A model generated the notes under the pieces. The model saw only the letters and a list, made by a program, of their open reading frames with translations, did not search any database and was not told the DNA's origin. From NCBI RefSeq assembly GCF_964204645.1, contig NC_134026.1, positions 17,068,650 through 17,132,649 of the forward strand: a stretch of 64,000 nucleotides of DNA, in the 5' to 3' direction. Both the position numbers and the translations under genes were made by a program. The first letter of the stretch is position 1. Each line of letters opens with the position of its first letter. This document shows positions 26,601-38,800 of the stretch, piece after piece. Source of the DNA: Tubulanus polymorphus (taxonomy: Eukaryota; Nemertea; Palaeonemertea; Tubulaniformes; Tubulanidae).

Positions 26601-28964
26601 AAGCAACTCTGTGAGATCCCTGATCATGTTAGGCCCCTCGTACAGACATTCGTTGAGGGACGGGCTCCCACAGCTGGCGTCGAAGACGATTCTTACTGGT
26701 GTCGTAGCGCTGTTTCGCAGGACTGGGAAGTGGGGCATGAAGTAGCCCTCCACGTCCTTCTCGTCGAGTTCAGAAATGTACCCCTTTTCTATATTTTCGC
26801 GCATGACCTTTACGTACTCTCCCACCAGATCTAATTTCTTTAAACGGTGCATGACTTGCCTGATTCTGCTGTTGCAGGCCTCTAAGTTGGTGTTTAACTC
26901 CGGGTGGTCGAGTCTCCAGGGTAGGGGTGCGAAATATTGACCGTTCCGGTACTGTAATTGGTCCATGTAGTCCCGTTTGAATTTGTTATCGTATTCGGAA
27001 TCGTTCACGTCGGCGCAGTGAATGGGGGTGGACTGAAAATATCTGTCCAGTCTCTCGGCTTCCTCGTCGATCTCCTTGGGAGTTTCTCCGACGTCGAGTG
27101 ACCCCGCGGCCACTACTCCGTGCACCCGGCAATTCCTGGAAATCAGGGGTCCGGATACAAAACATCCCAGGTTGGAATGTTGGACGGTGGGTCCGTCTCC
27201 CTTGACCATGCGGTTTTCTAGGAACGCGCAATCGCAACCGATTAGTAGGTCGACTACAAATTTTTCGTCTCTGAAATCATTCGCGAGCGGTAATTCTCGA
27301 ATGTAGTCGTAATTAAGGCATCGTGCCCACTGCTCTTGCCGTATGGGTTTCACGATTTGATCGGTGATCAGGACGGCTATCGTTTTAACACCCTCGGTGG
27401 TGTCTACACTAACGTACGCGCAGTCGTATTCCTTCCTCGTGGTGTGTCCACCAAATCCGTTGACAAAAAGCGTATGTTTGCCGTGCGTTGGTAAACGTAA
27501 TCGAACGGCTGCTTCTCTTCGCAGATACGAAAGCATGCTGCCCCTATCTATGAGGCAGCCGGCTGTAATGTGCCTATCTCCGTGTGATAGGCCGACTTTT
27601 CCGGTCTCCAGTAACACGATTTCGTCGTCCAAAACTGAAGAAACGGTCGCTGTTTCTGGCGTTTGCGTTGTTTCATCCGTGCACTGTAATCGAGATTGCC
27701 CCTGCGGCGAATCCTTCCGGACTTCTTCGTGCTGTAAAATGGAACAGTGTTGCTCGGTTTCCGTTCGAGACGGCTGCGGCGCGTCTCCGTATTGCCCGTA
27801 ATGCCCGTGTATGGCCGAATGATGTTTTTTGCCGCATGTTCGACACCGGCCGGCGTTGGAACAGGCCTTAGCCGAATGATTGCTACTCAAGCAATTGAAA
27901 CAAAGCCGGTTCCGTTTAATCGCTTCGAATTTCTCTCCCACGGTTAGTTTACACGACATAACGGAGTGCGGAAGAGCACAGAGCGGGCACCGGTTTCTCC
28001 TCTGGAACTGTGCATTGCTGATAAGAGCGCATGCGGATGACGCCGGCAGCGGATTGCCAGAAGACTCGGCTCGTTCGCCCAAATTGTCCAATTGCTCGGT
28101 GAGCGACGACATGAATTTACGCAAATTGAACTCGGCATCTTCACCGCTTGTGCCCATCTTGTCGCGAACCTGTTTCGGTAACTTTCGTTCAATGATAGGC
28201 ACGATATAAGCCGCGCATTTCTCATTTTCCACTCCCAAATACGCTATCGACCGAAGATCTCCGTTAATCTTGTTGTAAAATTCGTTCAGAGAATGGAAAT
28301 TCGCGGATGGTGTTGGTGTGTCCAACAGATTATTCACGTGCGCGCGAATTATTTTTCGCGGTTGACCGTATCGGTCTTTCAGAATATCCACGAGAGTCTG
28401 TAAATTTTCTGCCGATGCGTCGATCCCGACGACCGTATTTAGAGCCGCTCCGCTCAGTTGCCCTACTATATGAATGAATTTCGTGATGTCCGCGTATTCT
28501 GCGTTGATTACATCAGCTTCGATGGTATCCCAGAACGCTTTCCATCTGGTGAACTCTCCGTCGAAGGTGGGCAGTTTTATTTTCGGTAATAAAGCGGTCT
28601 TCTTCTCTGTGGTTGAGCTGTTATAGACGGGTTTTTTCTGTTCTCTAGTTTTCTCTATATAAATTCTAACCTTCATCATTCGTGTGCGGTTGGACGTTCT
28701 CTGGTCGCTAACCGTCTTCATCTCATCGGCCAGGGTCTCTTCGGAGGCCCCGGTGGCCATCTGGCCTTCGATTTCGTCATCCAGCGTCAAGATCGCATCG
28801 AATCTTGCTTTCAGCTCGTCTAGATGACATTCTAACTCTGCAGGTTCTGTTGAATGTTCCATGAACGTTTCTGCGGTATCGTACGCCTGTTCGAAGGCCT
28901 GTTGGAGAGCGTTTCGCTTTTTTCTCTGCGTCTCCAGGGTGGAGGCTGCGTTCGGTTTAGTCAT
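23646..28964 (-). CDS. BEL/Pao Gag-Pol polyprotein, one in-frame TAG
   Basis: The frame opens at ATG 28964 and is continuous for 1678 codons to TAG at 23930-23928. It then stays open in the same frame to 23646, so one nonsense codon removes the last 93 residues. Domains in order: DUF1759 Gag-like region (about residues 125-270, IKLPTFDGEFTRWKAFW); zinc knuckles (CFNCLSSNHSAKAC, about 355); aspartic protease with LIDRGS in place of D-S/T-G (about 470); reverse transcriptase (IVFDASCGS, LTDIARAFL, YVDNLLTG near 870); RNase H region; HHCC integrase zinc finger (about 1370); integrase core with MDFTAH, YCDNAKTF and HERIVG as the DDE residues; then a DUF5641-type C-terminus cut by the stop. It makes element capsid, cDNA and integration complexes. 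The Asp-Arg-Gly protease site and the TAG suggest a recently disabled copy. Confidence 0.95.
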
Positions 28965-29063
28965 CTTAAATTCCGTATCCTGTCGCTAACTTTCGCGTCG
29001 TGAAATGTAAAATCCTGATATTGCGTTGTGAGTTGTGCGTTAATCTGATGTTATTCCTAACAA

Positions 29064-29081
29064 ATCCTGGTCACGGCACCA
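29064..29081 (-). promoter_or_regulatory. BEL/Pao primer-binding site
   Basis: Immediately inside the 5' LTR the minus strand reads TGGTGCCGTGACCAGGAT. It starts TGG, as expected for pairing with a tRNA 3' CCA end. I cannot name the tRNA. Confidence 0.7.
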
Positions 29082-29321
29082 TGTGAAATATTACGGGTTC
29101 AAGGCCCGAGGCTGCAGTAGAGTGGCAGAGACCTCAAGAAAACGACGCGAACTCGATGGATTCCTTACTACAACTGAAGATATATGTTTATTTCTCACTA
29201 TACAGTATGCCGTGTTGCTGGGTCGCACATGTGGTCCGAATAAGCTAATCTAAATAAACTGGAGTTAAGAAAGTTATAGTGACAGCGTGAGAGCGCGGAG
29301 AGCGGTGAGAAATTATCGACA
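29082..29321 (-). repeat. BEL/Pao 5' LTR
   Basis: 240 bases, matching the 3' LTR except for three substitutions by my count. It should hold the element promoter and polyadenylation signal. Confidence 0.95.
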
Positions 29322-29326
29322 CATAG

Positions 29327-29680
29327 CTGCTTCCTGGTAAGCTGCAAAATACTGAATGAAATTACTGACAACGGAGACTGATGTACTAAGATCCGAAATT
29401 CGTGCCGAGTTACGCGAAGATAGCTGTGATAGTTTCATAAGATTGGTCCATTTGGCGGACAGACCGGTGGTTTCAAAAAGGGGATAGGGTACTGAATCCA
29501 TGGTAATGAATATGTATGGCTCCAATACGAGCCCGCATTATCAATCTGGCTCTGAAACGAGAAAAGGATGCCGTAATTCTTTCTTAATATAACCCTTTCA
29601 TTCCCGGTTGCACCATCCACTCGAGTGAGTAAAAAAAGAAAAAGGTGAATAAAGAACGCTATGACTACCGCGTTGATCAT
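29327..29680 (-). pseudogene. Env-like glycoprotein, N-terminal part with signal peptide
   Basis: An ATG at 29680 starts a hydrophobic leader (VVIAFFIHLFLFLLT) ending in a plausible cleavage region, followed by a hydrophilic ectodomain. The frame shifts within 29435-29525 and continues to the BEL target site, where the last codons read QEAAM. The protein resumes at 22980 on the far side of the BEL element. This is the start of the env gene whose membrane anchor lies at 21.9 kb. Signal peptide, Cys-rich ectodomain and C-terminal anchor agree with a retroviral-type envelope. Confidence 0.55.
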
Positions 29681-29776
29681 CGTGCAACACTGAGTCTGTG
29701 TCTGAAATAGATTTTGAATTGGTAGAGTTAATTCATTGCTCTAGTAGGCAAATTTCGTTTTCTTTCATGTAGTCGG

Positions 29777-31782
29777 TTCATTTAATATTTTTATTTCGTT
29801 CATATCTCTGTATTGGATAAAGATAGAAACAAAGTGAAAATATTGATTGACTCAGCTGATAATTAGTTTATTACTCGATCATAAAGTTAATGCAACAATG
29901 AGCGCTGGTGAGGTTATAAGCATTGATATCGTTTTCCCGATAATTCAACTTGAATTATTGCTCATCGCATTCAAAAGTTCGTAATTCTTACAAATTTTAA
30001 TCTACATTTTTGAAATGTTCAGGATCAATAGCCATCTATATGTGGTATTATATACTTTTTACCGTTTTCAATTATCTTTATTAGTTTTTAAGTAATTGCG
30101 AGTCAAACTTCCAAAACACGTTTTCCCGGGTCCCCTGGGTGCATCTTTATATCAGGAAATTTCACAATTTCACCGGTTCCTACTTTGTTTATTAAGTGAC
30201 CATGGAAATAAGGGCACCTAGGTTTTTGAAAAATGGTTATTAAAGATATATATTCTCTAGGATTTGTCAAAATAAACAAAATAACCCAGGTGTTGCTTTA
30301 ACCAGCTACCTAGGTTCACAACAGATCATTTTGTCCAACGTGTTTCATTCGATTCCAAAACTGCACGTACGGGTATACGATTGCAAATGTGAAAGTCAGA
30401 CATTATGTGGCACATGTATGAGGACCACAGTCTCAATGCTTCGTCGCATTGCCGTCGCAAATTTGCATGGCTACTTACGTGAAGTGGGCTAATACAGACC
30501 TTGTATGATCAAAACTGACTTAGAATTCGTGCCAAATCTCAAAACAACTATCAAACACACGAGATCAATTTTGACAGAAAGTAAACGAATGTTATGTTCC
30601 TCAATATATACTAATATATTCCAAAGTTCCAATCTTTCCAACACAATCGACTAAGCCTAATATATTCAAATTCAATTTGAAACACCTTCCAGCTCGTGTC
30701 ACGATCAGTAATAAAGATCGAACATCGAACGTTCTCAAAAAAGCAAACCCGATCCAACGGTTTGCAAGCGTCAAGTTTGACACAGCCGTGGCTGCCTCCA
30801 TTTGCGTGGAGCTGCTGCTGAAAATTCAAAAATGTAATTCGGGTACCGGTATTTAACTGAAGACCGAGCGCTCGCCATTACACCATGGTATTTCTGATGG
30901 TTAACTTTTGAGCAACTGGCTCCAGAATCACCTGCCAACGGCCATATTTCATTGATGCAATATACTGTGAAACGATATAATATAGACGGGAGATCAATGA
31001 AAATTAAATGCCTGACACTAAGACTTATTTCGACTTTTTTGACTATCTTAGAAGATTGGGAGAGGGGTCCAAAAATAAGGACATTTCCCGTAGATTAAGG
31101 CTGTGAGTAGGGTGTCCCTCGGGGTTGAAACAAATACATCCAAAACAATTTAATTTGCAAGAGGATGAATGTTAGATTTGTAAGTTTTATGCGATCACTG
31201 TCTTGACAAAGATGGTAATCTTAATGGGAAGGAGCAGGGGTCCGGACTACCGACCCTCCAAACCCGTAGTCTGTCCCTGTGTTACTAGAAATATATCTCT
31301 ATTTACCATTTTTTTCAAATAACTAGGTGCCCTTGTTTCCATAGTTACTGAAAATTTTGATTTTAACAATGTAGGACCGGTTAAATTGGCAAATTTCTTG
31401 ATATAAATATGCACACATGATACTCTAGAAAACGTGTTTTGGAAGTTTGACTCGCAATTACTTAAAAACTAATAAAGATAATTGAAAACGGTAAAAGGTA
31501 TATAAGACCACATATGGATGGCTATTGATCCTGAAAATTTCAAAAATGTAGATTAATATTTGTAAGAATTACGAACTTTTGAATGAGATGAGCAATAATT
31601 GAAGTTGAATTATCGGGAAGACGATATCAATGTTTATAACTTCACCAGCGCACATTGTTGCATTAACTTTATAAATGAGTGATATCATAAAAAAGTTTAT
31701 TATCAGCCGAGTTCATCGATATTTCTACTTTGTTTCTATCTTAATCAAATCCAGAAATATGAACGAAATAAAAAGATTAAAC
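29777..31782. mobile_element. 2.0 kb foldback/long-TIR element
   Basis: Arms of about 490-500 bases (29777-30262 and 31282-31782) are inverted copies with scattered differences. Examples are CGATAATTCAACTTGAATTA against TTGAAGTTGAATTATCGG, and AACTTCCAAAACACGTTTTC against its complement near 31436. The central 1 kb carries no transposase-like frame; the minus-strand frame at 30601-30829 has no known motif. It sits between the Gypsy pol remnant and env, so it probably inserted into the Gypsy element. The exact ends and target duplication are not resolved. Confidence 0.75.
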
Positions 31783-32045
31783 CGGAGAAAAATAGGGACA
31801 AAAAATTCAACAATGCGGACCCGGTGGGTACCCAAAAAAATGGCGCCTGGAAACTGTAAAAAGGCTTACTCTGTAATTAATACATAGCATGTACGAGTAC
31901 AAATTAGCGATTCATATGGTCAAGTTATGATATATAGGATAATCGAGTATACATTGGTGAATAACAAATAGATCGGGATTACAAATAGGTAGAATATTAC
32001 GGTTACTTAGTGTCCAATGTATACTCAGCGATGTATCACTTAGTG

Positions 32046-32720
32046 TCAGTTCTTTTTTAAGCGTCTTCTTTTCTTAATTTTTGACAATCTAAGTGTTTCT
32101 ATCAGCCGTTTGTCTAGTATATTGCTTGCCGGCTCCCAGGACGGTGGATAGTCACCGACCCACTTCACCAAATATTGACGTTTATTTTTTCGCTTCCGCG
32201 ATTTTAACAAACACTCCACGGAATAAGTTTCGTCACTTTCTCTGTGATCAGTTTGGGCGTTGTCGGGGAAGGTTTGGTCTGCCTCACCGATCTGATTCGT
32301 CAGCTCACCGTCGTCATCTGACCGATCTAGGGGTCTGTCTTTTGGGTGGATATAGGTCTTGAGTCTGTTTGCGTGGACCGGAGCTCGCAATACTCTTCCT
32401 GCCTGAGTTTTGAGTATGTAATTGACAGGTGATACTTTCTTGGTGACAATATATGGACCATGATACGGGTACAGGAGCTTCTTAGTGAGGCCCTTGATGT
32501 TTCTAGAATTATGGAGCCAGACTAAGTCACCCTCCGCGTACGGTGGCTCAGTGGCCTTAAATCGATTGTCGTGGTGTTCCTTTGTCTTTTGTTGGGTTTT
32601 CTCTAGATTTAGTTTGGCCCATTTTCGTCTGCCGTAAGCAATCACGCGTTCGTGACCGTCAATACGCTGACACAGAACAGATCAGTGTGTAGCTCGAAGG
32701 GTTGATTAAAGTCCGGAACC
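32046..32720 (-). pseudogene. Gypsy-type pol remnant: RNase H scrap fused to integrase C-terminus and chromodomain
   Basis: The main minus-strand frame (32645-32046) starts inside a protein. It has the integrase C-terminal beta-barrel pattern (EGDLVWLHNSRNIKGLTKKL, then YHGPYIVTKKVSPVNYILK) and a C-terminal chromodomain (YSVECLLKSRKR, YLVKWVGDYPPSWEPASNI). Just upstream, RIDGHERVIAYGRR and, in another frame, FELHTD are RNase H region motifs. About 1 kb containing the rest of RNase H and the integrase core is therefore missing, an internal deletion. Orientation and order (pol, then env at 29.7 kb) mark one env-bearing chromodomain Gypsy element. Confidence 0.85.
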
Positions 32721-33591
32721 CTCCACCAAATGACATATGGGACTAGCTCAGATATGTGATACGTGTTGTCCGTGAAATGATTGTCCGTAAAATGGAGAAA
32801 TGACCACTCGCGAATTCAGATATATGTATTGAACGTTTATTACCGACTGCTCAGGATGAGTGTAGAGGTACGAATGGTGATGATCGAGGGAGGGATCCTA
32901 CTATATTCTAAAATGATGGGAGTAGAGAATCTCACCGTCGGGATCGGATTTCCTTACCCGATATGGTAAACTGACCAACGGTTCAACTCTCTACATGAAA
33001 TGTATGAGGAGATGAAATGAAGATGAATCATGGGATGAAATGTTGTAACAAATGATATATATATATAGTACATGGGCTATATATCAATACCATTCTATTA
33101 ACCAGATACCTACCTCAAGATCATCAGTAACGAGACATAGGACCCTTCATCAACGACGATGGGAATGGACTATCAGAAGATCAAGAAGAAAGACTGAAAC
33201 TACAAAGCAAAACCCATGACTTTCTTTTAATGTTTGCTAATCGCATACAAGCCCACTATGTAACACTAGATAATTTCAACATTATCGGGGATGTCCAAGG
33301 GCATGGATACAAAAGCCAATAATATTGAGTGGTCTTTTATAATTTGGAACACCCTCGAAATAGGTCCCTACGTAGATCTGTCTGGGGAGTGCACGGTTGT
33401 TTTATTGAAAACGTATGTTATTAGACTGAAAGGACAGGGGTCACCAGATATAGGTAAATAGTTTACATCACTCAGACAAGATCGTTCGGGAAACACTCTG
33501 TATCTAGGTATGACTGCGTAGTGTGCTTCACCATAGAGACGCTCTTGACCCGAATTCGGCTTCTGCCTGGGGAATCTAAGTGGAGGTTACG
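32721..33591. other. Gene-free stretch, possibly more of the Gypsy element
   Basis: No clear frame. Short GGGA/ATGGG-rich sequence at 32850-33000 and a small (TA) run at 33055-33066. It may contain degraded Gypsy sequence, but no LTR was recognised. Confidence 0.35.
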
Positions 33592-33945
33592 CATAGCCGC
33601 AATCACACGGGCGCTTTAGGCTCGACCAAAACTTGGCCCAAAACAACGGGGGCCAAGTGGACTTGAGCCTGTTTAGCGAAATTTCCAAATTTCGCCCGAA
33701 CAAAAGCGTTGGACCAGGTTCGAGCCAATCTTGAGACAAATGCTTGTGTGTGAATTGCAACCGGTACCGAAAATTATTAGGATCCGAAAGAAACTGATTT
33801 CACTTTATTTGCGCATTGTTAAGTATCGAGTGAGTGGTTTTCGTGTGAACGCGCTCTCTAATTAGACTCGGGCCAAATTGGACTCAGGCCTGATCCGTGC
33901 GAATGTGGCAAGGGCAAAATCGTCTCCGTGTGATTGCGGCCTATG
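33592..33945. mobile_element. 354-bp MITE with CCGCAATCACACGG termini
   Basis: The left end CATAGCCGCAATCACACGG (33592-33610) matches the reverse complement of 33926-33945 with one inserted base. Subterminal sequence (GGCTCGACCAAAACTTGGCC and its partner around 33870) is also roughly inverted. No coding frame is present. Confidence 0.75.
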
Positions 33946-33980
33946 TATTACGAATTTGATACTGGATATAACGAAATATC

Positions 33981-34103
33981 GGTTATAACCATCCTCCCGG
34001 CAGGGTTTGAACCTGATGGCATCGAGCATACCACGGGTCGTGCTGTGGCTGGGTGTAGTGAATCCATCGGGTTCGAATCCCTGCCGAGGGAGAATGGTAT
34101 AAC
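33981..34103. repeat. Palindrome built on a tRNA-like B box
   Basis: GGTTCGAATCCCTGCCGAGG (34070-34089) matches a Pol III B box / tRNA T-arm. An inverted near-copy (CCGGCAGGGTTTGAACC) lies at 33998-34014. Arms of about 33 bases surround a 56-base centre. No full cloverleaf or A box was seen, so this looks like a tRNA-derived SINE scrap folded back on itself rather than a tRNA gene. Confidence 0.5.
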
Positions 34104-34124
34104 AAACATCTGTTCCCTGTGAAA

Positions 34125-34929
34125 TTCACGCCGTTCCACTGTAGTTTCATCCTCAGTCTGGAATTTGAATCAACTGAAATTTCAGAAAAAGATGAAGAAA
34201 AAGAGAACTGTATCCATCCGGGGTCCGTCCATTCGTTCCTTCATGCGTACACAAGCTGCGTATTCACACAGGATTCGGCGCTCAAGTACCGTACTCGCGA
34301 ATTGCCGCATATGCCAGTACGGCACCAATAGAACGAGTTCACACGTGATTCGGCACTTAACGTAAACCCGCTTTAGTCACACCGAAATTGAGTGTTATTT
34401 CAACATGGCGTTTTCATGCTATTATCGTTTTCTTGTATGCATTTCAAATCCATTCTTAATCTACTCTCCTGCCTTCCGAATGGCAGTTTGAATTGCCAAT
34501 TTGGCGTTACAACTGTAAATGTAGATACGTACGTATGTGAGTAATTGTGGTATATTGTTGACAGGAGCGTCAAATGAAGTGAATACAACTGCCTATAAAG
34601 CTTCGTTAATTTTGGTGTCTTCTTCGGTTAAAAACTGGAATATATAACTAGTAACAGCTGGCATGTGCGTGAATAAACGATGCCCATCCCCAAGTTCAGT
34701 GTAGCATACTATGATACGCGGCTTATTATGCGCCGATTCTGCCATCACACTACATACACGGCTCAGTGCTCGGCGCAGCTCAGCGCTGTACTGAGATTGA
34801 ATATATACATGGCGGTTAAATATTCTATATATTAAATATATGTCGTTTTAAATGACTTTTGCAGTAGTAGAAGCGATCCGGCATACACCTCACTTAAATC
34901 AAATAAATCCAAATTTGTAAAACACTGCC
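34125..34929. other. Gene-free stretch
   Basis: No supported frame or repeat was seen. An AT-rich patch lies at 34810-34850. Confidence 0.35.
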
Positions 34930-35855
34930 AAAAACTTTACCCACGTAATATGCTTTCTTGTACATTTACTTTCTTGAAGTGCAATAGACTTGTTTTTAAT
35001 GATAGTAAGACAGAGGTTATACATTTTACGTCAAAATTTCGTAAGGGAGACAAGCTATCAAGTATTAGAATAGGAGATGACAGTATAGCTACTTGTCAGT
35101 CAGTCAGTCAGAGATCTTGGCTTTTATTTCGATCATAATTTTACCATGTCTTGTCATATATCTTACGTCTGTAGATCGATTTCTTACTCCCTGCATCGCA
35201 TTGGTAAAATACGCAAGTTTTTAGATCGCACTAGCACCGAAAGATTGATTCACGCTTTTATAACTTCCAAATTAGATTACTGTAATAGTCTTCTCTACGG
35301 TCTTCCGAATTGTTATATTTCTCGCCTACAAATGCTTCAAAATTCTGCCGCACGCCTAGTCACTCTAAATAAGAAGCACGAGCATATAACTCCTATACTG
35401 TATGAACTACATTGGCTCCCTGTTCAATCGCGCATTAAAATTTTGCATGACCAAGCACCAGCCTATCTTTCGTCTGTTTTAACCACTCTTACACCTTCCA
35501 GACACACGCGCTCGACCGTGGCAACTAAATTATTTGAACCGAGATACCACCAAGAATTTTATGGCTCTCGAGCTTTTGCGGTGGTAGCCCCCCGCCTTTG
35601 GAATGCTTTGCCACAGTCGATGCGCGATTTATCTTCCCTTAATAGTTTTACCTCGCAATTGAAAACGCACCTATTTAATCAGCACTACAAATGATTTTAC
35701 TTGAAGCAACCGTTTGAAATTAAATATCTTTTTTATTGGGTAATATTTTATATATCTGTCAATTGTCTTATGTTTTGTCAATTTGTAAAGTCTGTTGAGA
35801 TATTTTATGTAACGGACTGTAAATAAATATTATTATTATTATTATTATTATTACA
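34930..35855 (+). pseudogene. CR1/L2-type LINE 3' end with (ATT)n tail
   Basis: Frame 34950-35138 has FNDSKTEVIHFTSKF. Frame 35146-35694 has the post-RT block typical of CR1/L2 elements: FITSKLDYCNSLLYGLP, LQMLQNSAARLVT, ELHWLPVQSRIKI, and near the end RLWNALPQSMRDLSSLNSF. A frameshift lies near 35140. A short in-frame deletion is likely between SRIKIL and QAPAYL, judged from the usual spacing. Polyadenylation-like AATAAATATT and an ATT run close the element. It is a 5'-truncated insertion with no function. Confidence 0.9.
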
Positions 35856-35859
35856 TTAA

Positions 35860-38800
35860 GTGTTCTAAGCCACGCATAAAGATGCTATATATCTGGATAG
35901 CAAGAAGAACACTGGATCGCAGTATTGTGCTATTCTACAAAATCTAACGAAGGCATACAATAGAACACGCCTTTGCTATTTCATGCTTTCCTTGCTCCGA
36001 ATGGATCCGAATTTACAGATCAATTTACCTCATTTAATCGTCTCCAATCAGGTCGAACAAATTATAATCTCTAAAGTGAAGTTAAAGACTTTTTCCAACT
36101 ACCATTATTTATTCTCTTACATAGTAATAATAACACAGATTTGCATCAATCACAGTCTCTTTTTTATCAGCGGCCCATGCTTAGTTGGAAACAAACTGCT
36201 ACGGTACACTCTAAATACAGCTGTTCCATTAACTGGATTTTATTCCCGATTAGCCTAGGAAAACTACGGTTATCGGTGTAACGTATGTAGCCGACCATTT
36301 GCGAATGTCAGTTAATCGAAGATAGTCTGGAAATAGCGAGTCACGAAACCCAACATGGTCACTCGAGTCCAGATCTATTCCCAAGATGGCTGACAGTTTG
36401 TTCGGTCATTGGCACCGACCAATAGTCGATTGGCTACGAAAACCGATATTCGCGCTAAGTAGTGGCGATAACTATGAATTGGAAGTGGAACTGGTAGTCA
36501 TTAATGAGTAGATAAAGCTTGGTCTGTTTTGGGCCCTTCCAACAAGGCAAATTGCCGTTGTTTAAACTTCGCTGAATCACTGAAAATTTCAATTTTATCT
36601 AACACACCACATCCAGTCAATTTCTTAACACTGAACTTTGTACTAGCATATTTAGATCATTTGGGCTAGAATGTGTCATTTCGTGTATTAACTGTTTATT
36701 ATTGTGTATTTAACTAGTTGTTTATTCACCGTTGGCGCTCCAGGAATCTGCACAGTCGGCTTAATCATTAGATAAGAGACATATATACGCAGATGGTAGC
36801 AATCTATTTGTAATATGCTTCTCACATTCGGTGATTCGACGAAGTTCAAACACCGCAAAATCTTACAATAACCTATGCGTAAGTATATATGCATAGATGT
36901 CGGCACATCTCAAGAACATTCTGCTTAAGGTATAACGCATTTATTAAATTATCGATCAACGAAATGAATCCAATTTTCAATGTAAACTATTCTAAAAAAT
37001 GATTACATTTTCACACATACATGTATCAATATTATTCTACACTGAAAATTTTACGACATTTACTGAACGAATTTAATACGATATCGATTAACTCTGTTCA
37101 ATATACAAATGATATGTAAACAAAACATTTCAAATAAAAGCCGATAAATCATCACATGTGTGCACATTCGCTGATTAAATGTGTATATATATGCTATCAA
37201 AATTGTATAGTTTTTGCATATGTACATAAAACCACAAAGATTTTATACACACAAAGATTACAGTATGGTAGTTTTTGAAAAATTTAGATTTATCACAATA
37301 GAATATTCACCAAGAATGTACAACTCATCTTTAAATCTTTAACCCATGCAAAAGATAAAGTGATATGGTTTTTTATGGGGAGCATACTGTATTCAGCAAA
37401 ACCCTTCAACAGATTTTCTTCAAATTCAACAGTTGTGTTGTACTATATGAGGTTAGTAACTGCTTAGATTTTGGGTCCTGTACATCCAAGGTCAAGGTCG
37501 CAGAAAGCCATTTAGTGAATTTAATTTCCGGGCTCTAACTCATAAACGGTTTAAGATAACTTTCTGAAATTCTATGGATGGGTTATCCTAGATACCGTGA
37601 GTGACTGATTAGATTTCGAGTCCTGTAGGTCAATGGTCAAGGTCACCTGTAGCCGTTTTGTATTTTTCATTTCCTGTCTTCAGAAATAGGTCGACATACA
37701 CTCGGGGTGTATTTTACACTCAGGCGTTTCACCTGATGTGGGGGCATCAGTCCTCCTCAGCGACATTCTAGTTCTTTCTCATTTTGATCTACCTCTCGCG
37801 GCGATAAATGATGGTTCTTTATACTCTATGGAAATTCACCCAGCGATAAAGTGCATATTGCGATTATTTCTGTCGCGTTCTCATTGACGACGTAATGAAA
37901 CCGACGGTACACAGAAAATCAGTTTGAAGATGACAGTTAAATAGCCAATGCAAAATGAGAACAGGGGTGGAACCGTGATTTCAGAGGGCAGGCTTCTGGA
38001 GGAAAATGGCAAATTTCCAGGGGCGGACCAGAAATTAAAAATTAGAAACCGTCACGGCCTAGTTGTTTTTATATACAACATCGAGCACCTAAAAGCGTTT
38101 TTGAAAAATTTGAAAAAAAGAAAAATTTTCTGAACATATGGAGTGGTTATAAAACACAATGACCAGCAATAATATTATCTAAGTGTTAAAGCAATAGGCG
38201 ATCGGGCTTTCCGGGCCCCGACATTCGCAGTTTATTGTGTGATTGATAATCAAAAGAAAATCTGTTCTGTAGATGCTCGTCACACTATCAAGAAACATTA
38301 TCACATTTAGCCCGCGCGGATACAGAGCCAACTGTAGAGGATAACATAACTTCTAACGAGTAGTACGACCCACAAAAAAACCAGTGCAGTTTCACAAGAA
38401 ATTTTCGATATTAACTGCTTTTTGTTGCAATTTCCAAGCAGTAAATGTAATCTTATACATTATGAGGACTGGGTGTGCCTGTTTGTTAAGTAGCGTATGT
38501 CTCGTCTTGCCATATGCTATTTTCAATTTTTTTTAGATTGATGACAATGGCTAAATCTGCCGATTTTTAATCTTCATTGGGATTGATTCATTGGCGAGTG
38601 AATGTGCTTTTAGTTGAAAATAATCTGCCTCGTCGCGTAAAGATGTGCCTTTTGATCTTAACGATGGATGCGATGGTTTTACGGGTGGTCAAAGCATTTA
38701 AAGTTAGAAGTTATATTCTACACAAGCAAAATGCAGTTCTCTACTTGACAGGCAACAATACAGGCCTTCACGAGCGTTAACAATTGATTGTAACGGCTAT

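Larger units (their letters stand above)
23000..29326 (-). mobile_element. Complete BEL/Pao LTR retrotransposon with 5-bp target duplication
   Basis: The 240-bp LTRs at 23005-23244 and 29082-29321 differ at three positions by my count. They are flanked by the direct repeat CATAG (23000-23004 and 29322-29326). The internal region encodes a Gag-Pol polyprotein on the minus strand. LTRs begin TG and end CA. High LTR identity means a recent insertion. It landed inside the env gene of an older Gypsy-like element; removing it rejoins env sequence at CTATG. Confidence 0.95.

Noticed and set aside
24000..28225. Plus-strand frames across the BEL element
   Set aside because: Shadows of the minus-strand polyprotein.
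34071..34089. tRNA gene
   Set aside because: B box present, but no acceptor stem, A box or anticodon arm could be placed.
37465..37501. Nuclear-receptor response element (AGGTCAAGGTC)
   Set aside because: Part of a diverged dispersed repeat far from any supported gene.
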